From Arthrobacter sp. AFG20 (GTDB taxonomy: Bacteria; Actinomycetota; Actinomycetes; Actinomycetales; Micrococcaceae), in assembly GCF_002892795.1 (NCBI RefSeq), contig NZ_PJMC01000003.1, positions 62,001 through 126,000 on the forward strand: DNA of 64,000 nt, given 5' to 3'. Made by a program: the position numbers and the translations under genes. The notes beneath the pieces are model-generated. The model saw only the letters and a list, made by a program, of their open reading frames with translations. It made no database searches and was not told the origin of the DNA. Position 1 is the stretch's first letter. Each line of letters starts with the position of its first letter. Positions 1 through 8,893 of the stretch are shown in pieces.

Positions 1-1568
1 GACTGCTGCCGCCGCAAATCCAGGCCGCGTCGGGGTCCATCACCCTGGGCGGAACCGATCTGCTTGCGGCCAGCGGCGCGGAGCTCAACCGCCTGCGTGG
101 CGGCCGGATCGGGATGCTGTACCAGCAGCCCAAGCGCATGTTCAACCCCCGGATGACCATTGGCAGCCACCTGGCCGAGCCGCTGAAGCTGCACCGCGGT
201 CTGCGCGGACGCCAGGCCAGGGCGCAGGCGCTGGAACTGCTCACCAACGCCGGGTTCGAGGACCCGGAACGGGTGGCCCGGGCGTACCCGCACCAGCTGT
301 CCGGCGGCATGGCGCAGCGGGCCATGCTGGCCGTGGCCATGGCCGGGCAGCCGGAGCTGCTGCTCGCCGACGAGCCGACTTCCGCGCTGGACAAGGTGCT
401 GGAGCGGCAGATCCTGGAACTGATTGACACGCAGCGGCGCCAGCACGGGCTCGGCGTCCTCTACATCACGCACGACCTGGCCACTGTCTCCGCGTTCGCT
501 GACCGCGTGGTGGTGATGGATGCCGGCCGCGTCCAGGAGGAAGGCCCGGCCAGGGCCGTCCTCGGCGCGCCCCAAACTGCTTGTGCCAGGGAGCTGCTGG
601 AGGCGTGCGCCCTCACCCGCCGTCGTATTGTGGTGGCCGGGGAGGCCCCCGGCCTTGCCCCGTCCCGCGACATCCTGGCGCTGGACGGCGTCACCAAGCG
701 GTTCGCCAAGGGGCGCGGCGCCCGGCCGGCTTTGGAGGACGTCTCGCTGAGCCTCCGCGAAGGCGAGATCCTCGGCGTCCTGGGCCAGTCAGGCTCCGGG
801 AAGAGCACCCTGGCCCGGCTGCTGGTGGACGTTGAGGCCCCGGACCGCGGCAGCATCACAAGGACACTGCCGGCAGGGGACGGCAAGGACGACGGCGGTG
901 GCGCCAGTCGCGGTGTCCCCGGCACCGAGGTGCAGCTCGTCTTCCAGGAACCGCACGACGCCTTCGACCCCCGGATGAAGCTGTTCGCCAGCCTGGAAGC
1001 GCCGCTGCTCCGGCAGCGGACGGGCACGGCGGACGGGCGCCGGGAGCGCATCCACCAGGCCGTCCGGGATGTTGAACTGGACCCCGACCTGCTGGACAGG
1101 TACCCAAGCCAGTGTTCGGGTGGCCAGCTGCAGCGGCTGACGATCGCCCGGGCGCTGCTGCTGGACCCGGCAGTGCTGATCTGCGACGAGGCGACGTCGG
1201 CGCTGGATGCCGTCACGCAGCGTAAGGTCCTGGATCTGCTGCTGCGCCTGCACCGGGACCGCCGACTTTCGCTGATCATGATTTCGCACGACATGAACGT
1301 CATCCGGTACATGAGCCACAGGGTGGCGGTGCTGTACCAGGGGGCCCTGGTGGAGCTGGCCGGCACCTCCGAGTTCTTCGCCAACCCCCAGCACGGGCAC
1401 AGCAAGGAGTTGGTGGCAGCGGCCCGCGCGCATCCGGCGGTCTGCTCTGCTCCGGTGGCCTGCGGTGACCTTGCGGCCTGCGCTCATCGGGTGCTCGGCG
1501 CGAATGTTGCTGGTAGCCGCCCCGGGACTTCCCGTCTCCTGGAACTCGTCAGTGCCCCGGACGCCTAG
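1..1568 (+). CDS. Dipeptide/oligopeptide-type ABC transporter, fused double ATPase (5' partial)
   Basis: The reading frame is open from the first base, so the true start lies upstream and the first Walker A motif is missing from the window. Two ATPase domains follow each other. The first shows a signature SGGMAQR and Walker [13 protein letters not shown]. The second has Walker A GQSGSGKST, signature CSGGQLQR and Walker B VLICDEATSALD. This is the DppD-DppF (or nickel/peptide) arrangement fused in one chain, which normally energises peptide or metal-chelate import at the membrane. The C-terminus has a cysteine-containing extension like the oligopeptide ATPase C-terminal domain. Permease and binding-protein genes are expected upstream, outside the window. 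The gene ends 12 bp before the MFS gene, suggesting co-transcription. Substrate cannot be told from the ATPase. Confidence 0.9.
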   Translation, partial: LLPPQIQAASGSITLGGTDLLAASGAELNRLRGGRIGMLYQQPKRMFNPRMTIGSHLAEPLKLHRGLRGRQARAQALELLTNAGFEDPERVARAYPHQLSGGMAQRAMLAVAMAGQPELLLADEPTSALDKVLERQILELIDTQRRQHGLGVLYITHDLATVSAFADRVVVMDAGRVQEEGPARAVLGAPQTACARELLEACALTRRRIVVAGEAPGLAPSRDILALDGVTKRFAKGRGARPALEDVSLSLREGEILGVLGQSGSGKSTLARLLVDVEAPDRGSITRTLPAGDGKDDGGGASRGVPGTEVQLVFQEPHDAFDPRMKLFASLEAPLLRQRTGTADGRRERIHQAVRDVELDPDLLDRYPSQCSGGQLQRLTIARALLLDPAVLICDEATSALDAVTQRKVLDLLLRLHRDRRLSLIMISHDMNVIRYMSHRVAVLYQGALVELAGTSEFFANPQHGHSKELVAAARAHPAVCSAPVACGDLAACAHRVLGANVAGSRPGTSRLLELVSAPDA

Positions 1569-1580
1569 GGACGCCTGGTT

Positions 1581-2951
1581 TTGAAGTCACACCTGCCTGA
1601 AACGCGTATTCTGCTCGGCACCCAGATGGTGTTCAATCTGGGGTTCTACGCGGTGATTCCCTTCCTCGCCGGCGCCATGGGCGGGGATTACGGACTGGAC
1701 GCCGCCGCCGTCGGCCTTGTTCTGGGCGCCCGCACCTTCAGCCAGCAGGGGATGTTCCTGTTCGGCGGCCTGCTGGCCGACCGCTGGGGTGCCCGGCGGG
1801 CGATCCTGACCGGCTGCCTGGTCCGCATCGCCGGGTACGCGACCCTGGCCGCCGCCTCCGATTTCACGCTGTTCCTCCTCGGCGCCGTGCTCACCGGTGC
1901 GGGAGGTGCGCTGTTCTCGCCCGCGCTGGAGTCCCAGCTGTCGCATGCGGACCGGGCACATGCCGACGCAACCAGGGAGCGGGCTCCAGGCAAGGGCCGG
2001 CGCTCGGTGTTCGTCTGGCTGGCCATCACGGGGGAGATGGGCGCCCTCGTCGGCCCGCTGCTCGGGGCGGCCCTGCTGGGTTGGGGCTTTGACGCGGCGC
2101 TGGCGGCGGGAATTGCCATCTTCGTCGCCGTGACGGTCCTGCTGTGGTTCCGCCTCCCCGCCGGGTCACCAGGGAAGCCGGAAACTGCGGGAGCGGGGGA
2201 GCCGGAAGCCTCGCCGGGCCAGTCCCGCAGCGCGCTCGGGTGCCTGAAGAACCGGCGCTTTGTGGCGTTCTGCCTGCTCGCCAGCACCAACATGGTGGCC
2301 TACAACCAGCTCTACTTCGCGTTTCCGCTTGAGCTGGACCGGCGGGGGCTGGACGCTTCGTGGTTGGCCATGCTGTTCCTGCTAGCCTCCGTGCTGACAT
2401 TGCTGCTGCAGCTGCCGGTGGCTGCGGCCGGCCAGCGGCTGGGGCCGGGCCGTGCCATGTCGGCAGGTTTCCTGCTGGTGGCAGCTGCGTTGGCCGCCGC
2501 CGCTTTGACGTCCGTCCCCGCGGAAGCCGGCGGCTCTGTGGCGGGAGGTTCTGGAGTTGGAGGGTCCGTGCCGACTGGTTCGGCGGAGGCCGGCGCTGTG
2601 GCGCTGATGGCGGGCATCGTCGGCACGCTGATCCTCGGTCACATGCTCCTCACGCCCACCATTCTGTCGCTGATCCCGCGGTTCATCCCGCTGGAAGGGG
2701 CAGCCTCGGGCCGCGGCGCGTACTACGGGCTGTCCGCCACCTGCGGCGGCATTGCCGTGCTGGCGGGGAATGCACTGCTGGGCTGGCTGCTGGATCTGAC
2801 GGAACGGAACCACTGGTGGCCGGGAACGCCCTGGCTGCCGATGGTGGGCCTCGCGGTCCTGGCTGCGCTGATGCTGCCGCGGCTGCTGCACGGGATCCAC
2901 CGCACCAGCACCCTCGGGACGGCGACGGACGCGGCCCCCATGCCCAACTGA
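1581..2951 (+). CDS. MFS transporter, DHA1/MdtH-like
   Basis: A 456-residue membrane protein with about 12 hydrophobic segments. The loop 2-3 signature region reads GGLLADRWGARRA at about residues 57-69, typical of drug/proton antiporters, and the central loop (about 190-215) is hydrophilic. It starts with TTG, 12 bp after the ABC ATPase stop; no earlier in-frame start gives a better N-terminus because the first helix begins at about residue 10. It probably exports a small molecule or works with the peptide ABC system upstream, for example secreting a metallophore the ABC system takes up again, but that role is inferred from position only. Confidence 0.85.
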   Translation: MKSHLPETRILLGTQMVFNLGFYAVIPFLAGAMGGDYGLDAAAVGLVLGARTFSQQGMFLFGGLLADRWGARRAILTGCLVRIAGYATLAAASDFTLFLLGAVLTGAGGALFSPALESQLSHADRAHADATRERAPGKGRRSVFVWLAITGEMGALVGPLLGAALLGWGFDAALAAGIAIFVAVTVLLWFRLPAGSPGKPETAGAGEPEASPGQSRSALGCLKNRRFVAFCLLASTNMVAYNQLYFAFPLELDRRGLDASWLAMLFLLASVLTLLLQLPVAAAGQRLGPGRAMSAGFLLVAAALAAAALTSVPAEAGGSVAGGSGVGGSVPTGSAEAGAVALMAGIVGTLILGHMLLTPTILSLIPRFIPLEGAASGRGAYYGLSATCGGIAVLAGNALLGWLLDLTERNHWWPGTPWLPMVGLAVLAALMLPRLLHGIHRTSTLGTATDAAPMPN

Positions 2952-2977
2952 AGCGGGCAGGGCCGTCAGGGTGCTGG

Positions 2978-3658
2978 TTACATCCCCGTCCAGCGGCGGA
3001 GCGTGCTGTTCACGAGGCCGATCAGCACGGCCGTCCACCAGCAGGCCTGCGAGATGCTGAGCGCGATCAGCAGGCGCGTGCGCAGCCGGCGGCCCAGTTC
3101 GCTGAAGCGTGTTTCCCGCGGAAGCGCGAACATCTTGTGCATGGCCGGCGCGATGCTCAGGCCGTTCAGCATCAGGATGAGCACACAGCCGAGCTTCACG
3201 GCGGTCACTGGGTTGGTGATGTCGGGCTGGATGAGCGCTCCCGATGCCAGCAGAAGCGCCAGGCCGCCCCAAATCAGCGGCTTTGTTGCGCGTTCCAGCT
3301 TGGGAGATGCATGCATGTGCACCTTGCCCATGAGCCACAGCAGGCCCAGCCAGTCCACGACAAGGATGGTGCCGAAGGCCAGCACCAGGGCGAGGATGTG
3401 GCCGGCAAGCCCGATGCGGTGCACTACCGGACCGAACTCCACGAAGTGCCCCACCAGCAGGGAGGCGAGCCAGCCTGCGGTGCAGAGAACTCCGAGCAGG
3501 AACAGCCGGATGGTCTGCTTGCGGGACGTGGGAGTCCTTAGTGCGGCGCGGTTGCGGCGGGCGGGGACTGGTCGGTGCTGGGGTTGATACCGGGGTGCGG
3601 AGTTTGTCGCGGTACGGGTTTCAGGGCGGGTCAAGGTGGTGCGGGTGTCGGCGAACAT
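2978..3658 (-). CDS. Hypothetical integral membrane protein, four to five helices
   Basis: A 226-residue protein with an Arg/Thr-rich hydrophilic N-terminal 48 residues followed by hydrophobic segments at about 50-72, 80-105, 125-145, 153-170 and 195-215. Histidines sit at helix edges (VGHF, VHRIGLAGH), which could suggest haem or metal binding, but no family was recognised. It converges on the MFS gene with a 26-bp gap. The assigned ATG is preceded by a GAAAGG stretch about 10 bases upstream; a later start near residue 48 would drop the odd N-terminus. It looks like a real gene because the hydrophobic periodicity is clean, but function is unknown. Confidence 0.7.
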   Translation of the reverse strand: MFADTRTTLTRPETRTATNSAPRYQPQHRPVPARRNRAALRTPTSRKQTIRLFLLGVLCTAGWLASLLVGHFVEFGPVVHRIGLAGHILALVLAFGTILVVDWLGLLWLMGKVHMHASPKLERATKPLIWGGLALLLASGALIQPDITNPVTAVKLGCVLILMLNGLSIAPAMHKMFALPRETRFSELGRRLRTRLLIALSISQACWWTAVLIGLVNSTLRRWTGM

Positions 3659-4025
3659 AATGCCGGCCTTTCATCACTGTTGTGCTCCCCTGAGAATGGT
3701 GCCGGGAGCTGGGCTGGCCGGGGCGTTCCGGACAGCAGGGAAATGCTGGGCTTGTTGGGGGATTTTTTGGGGTCCGGGAGTGGCTGGCGCGCTGCGATGC
3801 AGGGCGAGGCCCCTGGAGGTTGTCGCTCCAGAGGAGTTTCGGTCTACCTAAATGAATACGATACAGGTTGATTTCTGGATTAAGCAAAGAAAGAGTTGCC
3901 TATTCCATGGCGTTGGCGGTTCTGAAATTCCGCCTGATTTCAGCCAATGCAGGCAATGCGGGCGGGCCTCCCGCGTGAGTGCAGAAGGCCCGCTATGGGG
4001 CTTTTCGCCCGGGGGTAAGTTGCGC
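3659..4025. other. Intergenic spacer with a hairpin
   Basis: No convincing gene. It contains an AT-richer stretch (3845-3900) upstream of the membrane-protein gene, which may hold its promoter. A 7-bp inverted repeat GCGGGCC/GGCCCGC (3962-3968 and 3987-3993) may end transcription of the secreted-protein gene that stops at 4026. No T-run follows the stem on the minus strand, so a rho-independent terminator is only possible. Confidence 0.4.
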
Positions 4026-4598
4026 TTAGTCGTCCGAATCGTGGCCGCCGCTGTCTTTTTTGGGTTCGGCGGTCTTGCGCTGCCCGCCCTTGTCATCGCC
4101 CGGTTCCCGGACGGCCCGAAGGCCGCCTTTGTCGTCGCCCGGCTGGACGGGCACCACGGCGGGATCCCCGGCAGTGCCGGCGCCCCCGGACTGGGAACCG
4201 ATGCTGCCGCCGGGATGGGGCGCGGCAGGGCCGGCGTCGGACGTGCCCGTAACAGTGCCGTCCGTATGATCCCGATCGTCACCAGGCCCGGACGACGGCG
4301 GCGGCAGCGTCCGCCGGCCGCTCTTGCCGTCACCGGATTCCGGCGCCCCGGTACTCTTCGCGCGGGCGGTAACTGTGCTGCCACCGTCGACCACGGACGT
4401 CACGTTCGGCGTAGCTTTCAGGCCGACGGCGGCGGTCGGTGCCGCAGTGCTGCTGGAGTTGGTTGGCAGGAGGACGCTGTTCGCGTCGCCGGTACCGGAC
4501 GGCGTACTGCTCAGTACCTGCGTGTTGACGGCTAGAGCGGCGGATCCCGTCACGAGGATCCCGGCCACGGAAAGCGCGAGGGCTGCTCTGGTTTTCAA
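4026..4598 (-). CDS. Secreted low-complexity protein with DDKGG motifs (copy 1)
   Basis: A 190-residue protein with a clear signal peptide (MKTRAALALSVAGILVTGSA, cleavage near residue 23). The mature part is rich in Gly, Pro, Ser, Thr and Asp and is probably disordered. Two copies of a PGDDKGG motif occur near the C-terminus (about residues 153-173), and the chain ends in acidic residues. The start is TTG, preceded by GGAGTGG. It lies 58 bp downstream of the small LLRH-motif gene and probably forms an operon with it. A second secreted protein with the same DDKGGL motif is at 10044-10460, also next to an LLRH-motif gene, so the pair is duplicated. No enzymatic domain is visible. A cell-wall-associated or signalling role is speculation. 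Confidence 0.75.
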   Translation of the reverse strand: MKTRAALALSVAGILVTGSAALAVNTQVLSSTPSGTGDANSVLLPTNSSSTAAPTAAVGLKATPNVTSVVDGGSTVTARAKSTGAPESGDGKSGRRTLPPPSSGPGDDRDHTDGTVTGTSDAGPAAPHPGGSIGSQSGGAGTAGDPAVVPVQPGDDKGGLRAVREPGDDKGGQRKTAEPKKDSGGHDSDD

Positions 4599-4656
4599 GG
4601 ACCACTCCAGGGGTCGTCGGAAAGATTGTTTTTGGGACGTAAGGCACCGGCAGGCA

Positions 4657-4968
4657 TCACCCTCCGTCCTGGATCTCCTGCAAATGCGCCAGCATTGCCT
4701 GTTCTGGGTGTCCGGGATGTTCGGAGACGTGCCTGAGCAGTGACAACCGGAGGTCCGATCTCAGACCTTCATCGCCGAGGATTTCGCCGATGAGGCGCAT
4801 CAGTTGGCGCTGCAGTATGCCGCCCTGGGGAGCGCGCTGTGCTGGCCGGTGGCTGACCCAGGCCGGGTCAGGAACTGCTGCGCCGCCGGCAGCCTGATGA
4901 GCAGGCAGCCTTTCCGGTGTGTGGGACTGCCAGTGGCTGTCACCGGGTGAGTGCGGGTCCGGGGTCAT
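4657..4968 (-). CDS. Small LLRH/PGHPEQA-motif protein (copy 1)
   Basis: A 103-residue protein of unknown function. The ATG at 4968 is preceded by GGAAGGTG at the right distance; the longer frame upstream has no such site and biased composition. The N-terminal half (to about 48) is Pro/His/Gln-rich and variable. The C-terminal half is predicted helical and carries LLRHVSEHPGHPEQAMLAHL. The protein at 9677-9988 is also 103 residues and has LLRHLAENPGHPEQALLDHL at the same kind of position, so the two are paralogues. No signal peptide, so probably cytoplasmic. The gene precedes the secreted DDKGG gene on the same strand. The family was not recognised. Confidence 0.8.
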   Translation of the reverse strand: MTPDPHSPGDSHWQSHTPERLPAHQAAGGAAVPDPAWVSHRPAQRAPQGGILQRQLMRLIGEILGDEGLRSDLRLSLLRHVSEHPGHPEQAMLAHLQEIQDGG

Positions 4969-5399
4969 CTTATTCACCTTCCACCTTCGCCGCCCCGCGG
5001 GCCCTTCCGGCATGCGCTGAGACCGGCGGCGTTGCCGGCAAAATCCCGGTGTGAAGGGGAAGTGCCGTCTGCCGCAATTGTTGCCGCAGGTCATGGTGGA
5101 TTTGCCGGTGAACCTTGGACCGCAGAAGAGGGTAAGGTCCCCCCAAGCCGGAGAACGCGTCAGCAGTGCGCGGCGGCGAGCGGCCGCTGTTTGGGTGGGG
5201 GGTCTCGGTTCTCCAAGGTTGACCGGGATTTTCCTAGGAACCGCTGGCACTCTTTTTCCATCTGGTCCGAAGCCACTGCCGCGAGTGGTCGTTCAGCCAG
5301 CTGGCCGGCCCGGCACTGCACCCCCCCTGACGTGCCGGGCCGGCGACCCCCAATCCTTCAGGGATCTGCCGGCCCGCAACTCTGTGGTCGGTAGTGCAA
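4969..5399. other. Intergenic spacer upstream of LLRH copy 1
   Basis: A 431-bp spacer on the minus-strand path from the truncated AhpD-like gene to LLRH copy 1. It contains the strong hairpin described at 5304-5344 and runs of C and G, but no open frame with a ribosome binding site. The frames that cross it have irregular, Arg/Pro-rich composition typical of non-coding high-GC DNA. The promoter of the LLRH/DDKGG pair should be in 4970-5250, but no clear -35/-10 pair was picked. Confidence 0.5.
5304..5344. terminator. Hairpin downstream of methyltransferase operon
   Basis: A perfect 12-bp inverted repeat (GCCGGCCCGGCA at 5304-5315, TGCCGGGCCGGC at 5333-5344) with a 17-base loop, 56 bp after the stop of the last minus-strand gene of the methyltransferase-aminotransferase operon. 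No T-run is present, as is common in high-GC actinobacteria. Confidence 0.6.
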
Positions 5400-5558
5400 C
5401 TAGGCCCGGGGCGTTTCCAGCGGAGCCAAGAGCGCGTCCTGCAGCGCTGAGCTCTTGGTGTGCGTGGTGACGTAGCCCAGCGACTGGACATCGTCGTCGT
5501 AAATCTTGGCGGTGAGGCCGGACGCCTCACTTTCCGGAGTGGTCCGCAGGACGGTCAT
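5400..5558 (-). pseudogene. Truncated AhpD/carboxymuconolactone decarboxylase-like N-terminus
   Basis: A 52-residue frame whose ATG overlaps the aminotransferase stop (ATGA), indicating translational coupling. Its first 37 residues (MTVLRTTPESEASGLTAKIY, then a segment ending SLGYVTTHTK) resemble the N-terminal arm of peroxidase-related AhpD-like proteins. The chain then departs from the family and stops, so the core with the EXXCXXXH redox motif is absent. I did not find the missing core in the other frames of the following 300 bp. It is either a decayed remnant of a larger gene or a small protein now kept for another reason. The assignment rests on short similarity recalled from the family. 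Confidence 0.55.
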
Positions 5559-6826
5559 GGCAGTTTCCTTGGGTTGGCGGGGATGACGGGGATAAGTCCC
5601 GTGGGCAGTTTGATTTCGGCGTCTTCGGGGCGGTCCTGCCCCGCCCGTTCGATGGCCGCCCGGAAGTGGGGCAGGCTGCGCTCCACCATGTCCTCGCTGG
5701 CCGTGAGGGACATCCGGAAAAACCCCGCTGTCTCGAACAGGGCGCCCGGAAGCACAAAGACGTCCTCCTGGCCGAGCGCCTCGGTGAAGGCCTCGTCGTC
5801 TTGAATGGGGGAATGGATGAACAGGTAGAAGGTGCCTTCGGGCGGCCGGAGCCGGTATCCCATCCCACCCAGCTCCTGGACCAGCCGGTCCCGCTTCTGC
5901 TGCAGCTGGCCGACGTCGATGGTGAACGTCTCCAGCCGCGGAAGCGCGTACTGCAGCACGGCGTTGGGGTAGATCCAGCCCATGGCCAGCTGCATCGCCT
6001 CGACGGCGGCGCCGAGCTCCTTGCGGTCCGGCATGCTCGGCGGCAGCGCCAGGTACCCGATACGCTCGCCCGGCGCCAGGTGCGTCTTGCCGTAGGAGTA
6101 GGCGAGGAGGGTGTAGGGATAGAACTCCGCGGGGCTGTGGAAGCGGGCACCGTCGAAAACGATCCTGTTGTACGGCTCGTCGGACACCAGGTAGATCCGC
6201 CGCCCTATCCGCGCCGAGGCCTCGTCGAGGAGGGTTGCCAGCTGGTGGAGGAGTTCGGGCGGGTAGATCCTGCCGGTGGGGTTGTTCGGCGAATTGATGA
6301 TCACTACCCGGGTCCGCTCCGTGATGGCCGCTTCAATGGCCGCCAGATCGAGGTTGAAGGTCTCGAGGTCGATCCGGACCTTGACCGGGACCAGTCCGGC
6401 CTCGACAGCGAGCGGTTCGTAGAGGAACCAGGGCGGAAGGCTGTAGATGACCTCGTCGCCAGGATCGGTAACCGCCTTCAGCGCGAGGGCGATGGCGGTG
6501 AAGCCGCCGGTGGTGAGGTACAGGTCCGCGGGTTCGAACGGAACATCGAGCAGCCGGCTCAGTGACTCCGCGGCCGCCTCCCGGGCATCCACCTCATTGG
6601 TTTTGTACGCGAACCACTGGTCGTCGTGCGGGTGGAGGGCGTCCCGGAGGGCGTCCACGTAGCCGTCCTGCGGCATCTGGTGCGGGTTGCCCAGGGTGAA
6701 GTCGCAGATGCCGGAAAGATGTTTGCGGCGGGCGTAGCTGGAATGGTTGAGGTGCTCGCTGATCCTCCGGAAGGACGGAATGGAGGCCACCTCAAGGGCG
6801 CGGCGCGAGGCGGGGGAGTCCGTCAC
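5555..6826 (-). CDS. PLP-dependent aminotransferase, class I/II
   Basis: A 423-residue fold-type I aminotransferase. Visible motifs (numbered from the GTG) are SPNNPTG at about 179-185, the cofactor-binding SDEPYNR at 215-221 with Asp216 and Tyr219, and the Schiff-base lysine 247 in SYGKTHLAPGERIGY, followed by the conserved Arg of the phosphate/cofactor site. I chose GTG at 6826 because it overlaps the methyltransferase stop (GTGA), giving translational coupling; the longer frame to 6883 would overlap the neighbour by 60 bp. Substrate cannot be assigned. It sits between a SAM methyltransferase and the AhpD-like fragment in one operon, which points to modification of an amino-acid-like metabolite. 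Confidence 0.88.
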   Translation of the reverse strand: MTDSPASRRALEVASIPSFRRISEHLNHSSYARRKHLSGICDFTLGNPHQMPQDGYVDALRDALHPHDDQWFAYKTNEVDAREAAAESLSRLLDVPFEPADLYLTTGGFTAIALALKAVTDPGDEVIYSLPPWFLYEPLAVEAGLVPVKVRIDLETFNLDLAAIEAAITERTRVVIINSPNNPTGRIYPPELLHQLATLLDEASARIGRRIYLVSDEPYNRIVFDGARFHSPAEFYPYTLLAYSYGKTHLAPGERIGYLALPPSMPDRKELGAAVEAMQLAMGWIYPNAVLQYALPRLETFTIDVGQLQQKRDRLVQELGGMGYRLRPPEGTFYLFIHSPIQDDEAFTEALGQEDVFVLPGALFETAGFFRMSLTASEDMVERSLPHFRAAIERAGQDRPEDAEIKLPTGLIPVIPANPRKLP

Positions 6827-7680
6827 AGCCCGGTTTCCTGGGGCTTGGCATTGGCCTTCGCCGTGAGCAGCAGATACTCCCATTCCATCTGCGCAGGCGT
6901 ATCGCCGTGGGCTTCGATGTACGTGCTGGCAAGTTCCGTGAGGGCGTCGTCCAGGGCCTTGGCTTTCCCGTCGTCGCCGGACAGGGACTTGTACACGGAG
7001 ATGGTGGGGCCGTAGTGCGATTTGAAATAGTGCAGGAAGTCTTCAGGCTGGCGGAAGCTCGTGATGGCAACGGTCCGCTTCTGCGCCCGGATGTCGCCCA
7101 GCCGGCCGCCGAACAGTTCCCGGACGTGGTCCTCGCTGCCCCACAGCGGCGGAGGCTGCGCGCCGGGCGGAGGGGGCGGCGCGAAGGGTTTCATGGTGGC
7201 GAACATCTGGCCGATGAAGCCTTCCGGGGTCCAGTGCAGCAGCCCGACGGTCCCGCCCGGCCTGCAGACTCGCACCAGTTCATCGGCGCTCGCCTGGTGG
7301 TGCGGGGCGAACATAGCGCCGAGGCAGGACATGACGACGTCGAACTCGCCGTCCGCAAAGGGGAGGTTCTCGGCGTCGGCCTCAACCCACTCGAGCTCAA
7401 CGCCGCGGTCGGCGGCCTGCCGGCGGCCGGCGTCGAACATCTCCGGGGTGAGGTCACTGGCTATCACCCGGGCACCCATCATGGCCGCGGGGATGGCCGC
7501 ATTGCCGGCGCCCGCGCCGACATCCAGGACGCGCTGGCGCGGTTTGATGTTGCAGGCTTCCACCAGGATGGCGCCCAGATCCGCAATCAGCTCGCTGGCG
7601 AGGGCAGGGTAGTCGCCCTGCGCCCACATGGCCCGGTGCTTTTCCTTCAGGGCCTTGTCCGCCCCGGCTTGGTCGTTCAT
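6823..7680 (-). CDS. Class I SAM-dependent methyltransferase (UbiE-like)
   Basis: A 285-residue soluble enzyme with the Rossmann motif I VLDVGAGAGN at about 49-58, an acidic residue closing strand 2 (VIASDLTPEM), and motif DAENLPFADGEFDVV before strand 4. A proline-rich loop (PPPPPGAQPPP, about 172-182) replaces the usual insert and the C-terminal third is family-specific. The start has AGAGGTG about 8 bases upstream. It is the first gene of a three-gene minus-strand unit with overlapping stops and starts. The methyl acceptor is unknown; this is a different protein from the menaquinone MenG found at 27.6 kb. Confidence 0.85.
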   Translation of the reverse strand: MNDQAGADKALKEKHRAMWAQGDYPALASELIADLGAILVEACNIKPRQRVLDVGAGAGNAAIPAAMMGARVIASDLTPEMFDAGRRQAADRGVELEWVEADAENLPFADGEFDVVMSCLGAMFAPHHQASADELVRVCRPGGTVGLLHWTPEGFIGQMFATMKPFAPPPPPGAQPPPLWGSEDHVRELFGGRLGDIRAQKRTVAITSFRQPEDFLHYFKSHYGPTISVYKSLSGDDGKAKALDDALTELASTYIEAHGDTPAQMEWEYLLLTAKANAKPQETGL

Positions 7681-7826
7681 TTCCGCGCACCTCTGCTTTC
7701 GCAGGTCCAGTTTCAGCGCACTGTTGAGTCAGTGGAGGCTGTGGTGCGACTTATTGTGGGCTCCCCGGCCGGGGTTGTAAAGGTTGCGGGTGGTGGGGAC
7801 AGGGGAAGCGGAGGCCAGCGCCCTGG

Positions 7827-8777
7827 TCAGTTCCGGCGTCGGACGGCATACGCGAACAGCGACGTGGTGGCCACGGTGGCAAGGTACCCGGCGATCACGA
7901 TCAGCGAGATGCCCGCCCAGAAGTAGTTGGTGGTACTGGCCTCCTGGCTAATGCCCGGGGCGATCATGACCAGCGAGTACACGGACACCGCTGCCGAGGC
8001 CAGCCCCAGCACCACAGGCAGCCCGATCCACAGCCGTGCCGAGCCCCAGTGGCCGCCGAAGCCGTCCCAGACGTTCCATTCGTGGCCGTCATTGCGGAGA
8101 ATCAGCCAGCCCGCGGGAATCATGAAGCAGCCCACCACCAGGAAGGCTGCCACCACATCCGCCGGCCGGTGCCACTGGTTCACGAGTGTGGACATGCCCG
8201 AGGCGATGGCAAAAGTGCCGCCGACAAAGCCGGCCAGCGGCCGCCACCGCGGGGACGACATCAGGAACACGGCCGCCGCCGCGGACGCCGCCAGCGTGGT
8301 GTGACCGGACGGCAGCGAGTTCAGCTCCAGCGTCTCTACGCCCCGGTACGGCCGCACCGGCAGCAGGTCCTTGAGCACCTGCGTTGCGATGTTCGCCGCG
8401 ACGCACGCCGCCACGGCAATACCCGCGGCCCGCCATCGGCGGTGAATCACCGTTACCAGAAGTACGACGACGGCGGCCATCACCAGGGAGATGGTAGGCA
8501 GCCAGTCCAGGAACCGGGTGGTCACCTTGCCCGCGGGCCCGTGGATTTCCACGGCCTCCACCAGGGCGGACTCGTCGATGAACTGGCCCGTGGTGGTGCG
8601 GACGAAGTAGTAATAGGTGGCCGCGAGCCCCATGGCGCAAGCCAGGGTGGCAACGGCGAAGAGGAAGCCGGTGCCCGCTGCGAGGCGCATCCGTCCGGCA
8701 GGCCGGCGGGGCTTCTGACGGCCCTGCTGCTGGCGGCCCTGTTTCTTACGGCGGGGGTCCCTGAGCTGGAAAGTCAT
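7827..8777 (-). CDS. Membrane-bound PAP2-family phosphatase
   Basis: A 316-residue protein with a basic N-terminus (many Lys/Arg/Gln to residue 29) and about six membrane helices. The three PAP2 motifs are present: KDLLPVRP at 136-143, the PSGH at 156-159 and a third block ending HRPAD with His203, the nucleophile. Enzymes of this type remove phosphate from lipid phosphates such as phosphatidate or undecaprenyl diphosphate on the outer face of the membrane. It is monocistronic, with a 146-bp spacer to the methyltransferase operon. Substrate unknown. Confidence 0.88.
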   Translation of the reverse strand: MTFQLRDPRRKKQGRQQQGRQKPRRPAGRMRLAAGTGFLFAVATLACAMGLAATYYYFVRTTTGQFIDESALVEAVEIHGPAGKVTTRFLDWLPTISLVMAAVVVLLVTVIHRRWRAAGIAVAACVAANIATQVLKDLLPVRPYRGVETLELNSLPSGHTTLAASAAAAVFLMSSPRWRPLAGFVGGTFAIASGMSTLVNQWHRPADVVAAFLVVGCFMIPAGWLILRNDGHEWNVWDGFGGHWGSARLWIGLPVVLGLASAAVSVYSLVMIAPGISQEASTTNYFWAGISLIVIAGYLATVATTSLFAYAVRRRN

Positions 8778-8858
8778 CGTAACAAGGGTGTCACAGTTTG
8801 CTGGGAGGCGCCTGTCCTGCCGGTGAGTGCATCCTGTTCGCCCGGCCTTCCCTGATGC

Positions 8859-8887
8859 TCGACTACATGGGGCAGGGGGATTACGTT
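8859..8887 (+). promoter_or_regulatory. Probable leaderless promoter
   Basis: TCGACT at 8859-8864, a 17-bp spacer and TACGTT at 8882-8887, followed by six bases and then the ATG at 8894. The predicted start of transcription falls on or next to the ATG, which has no ribosome binding site of its own. Confidence 0.5.
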
Positions 8888-8893
8888 GGGGGC

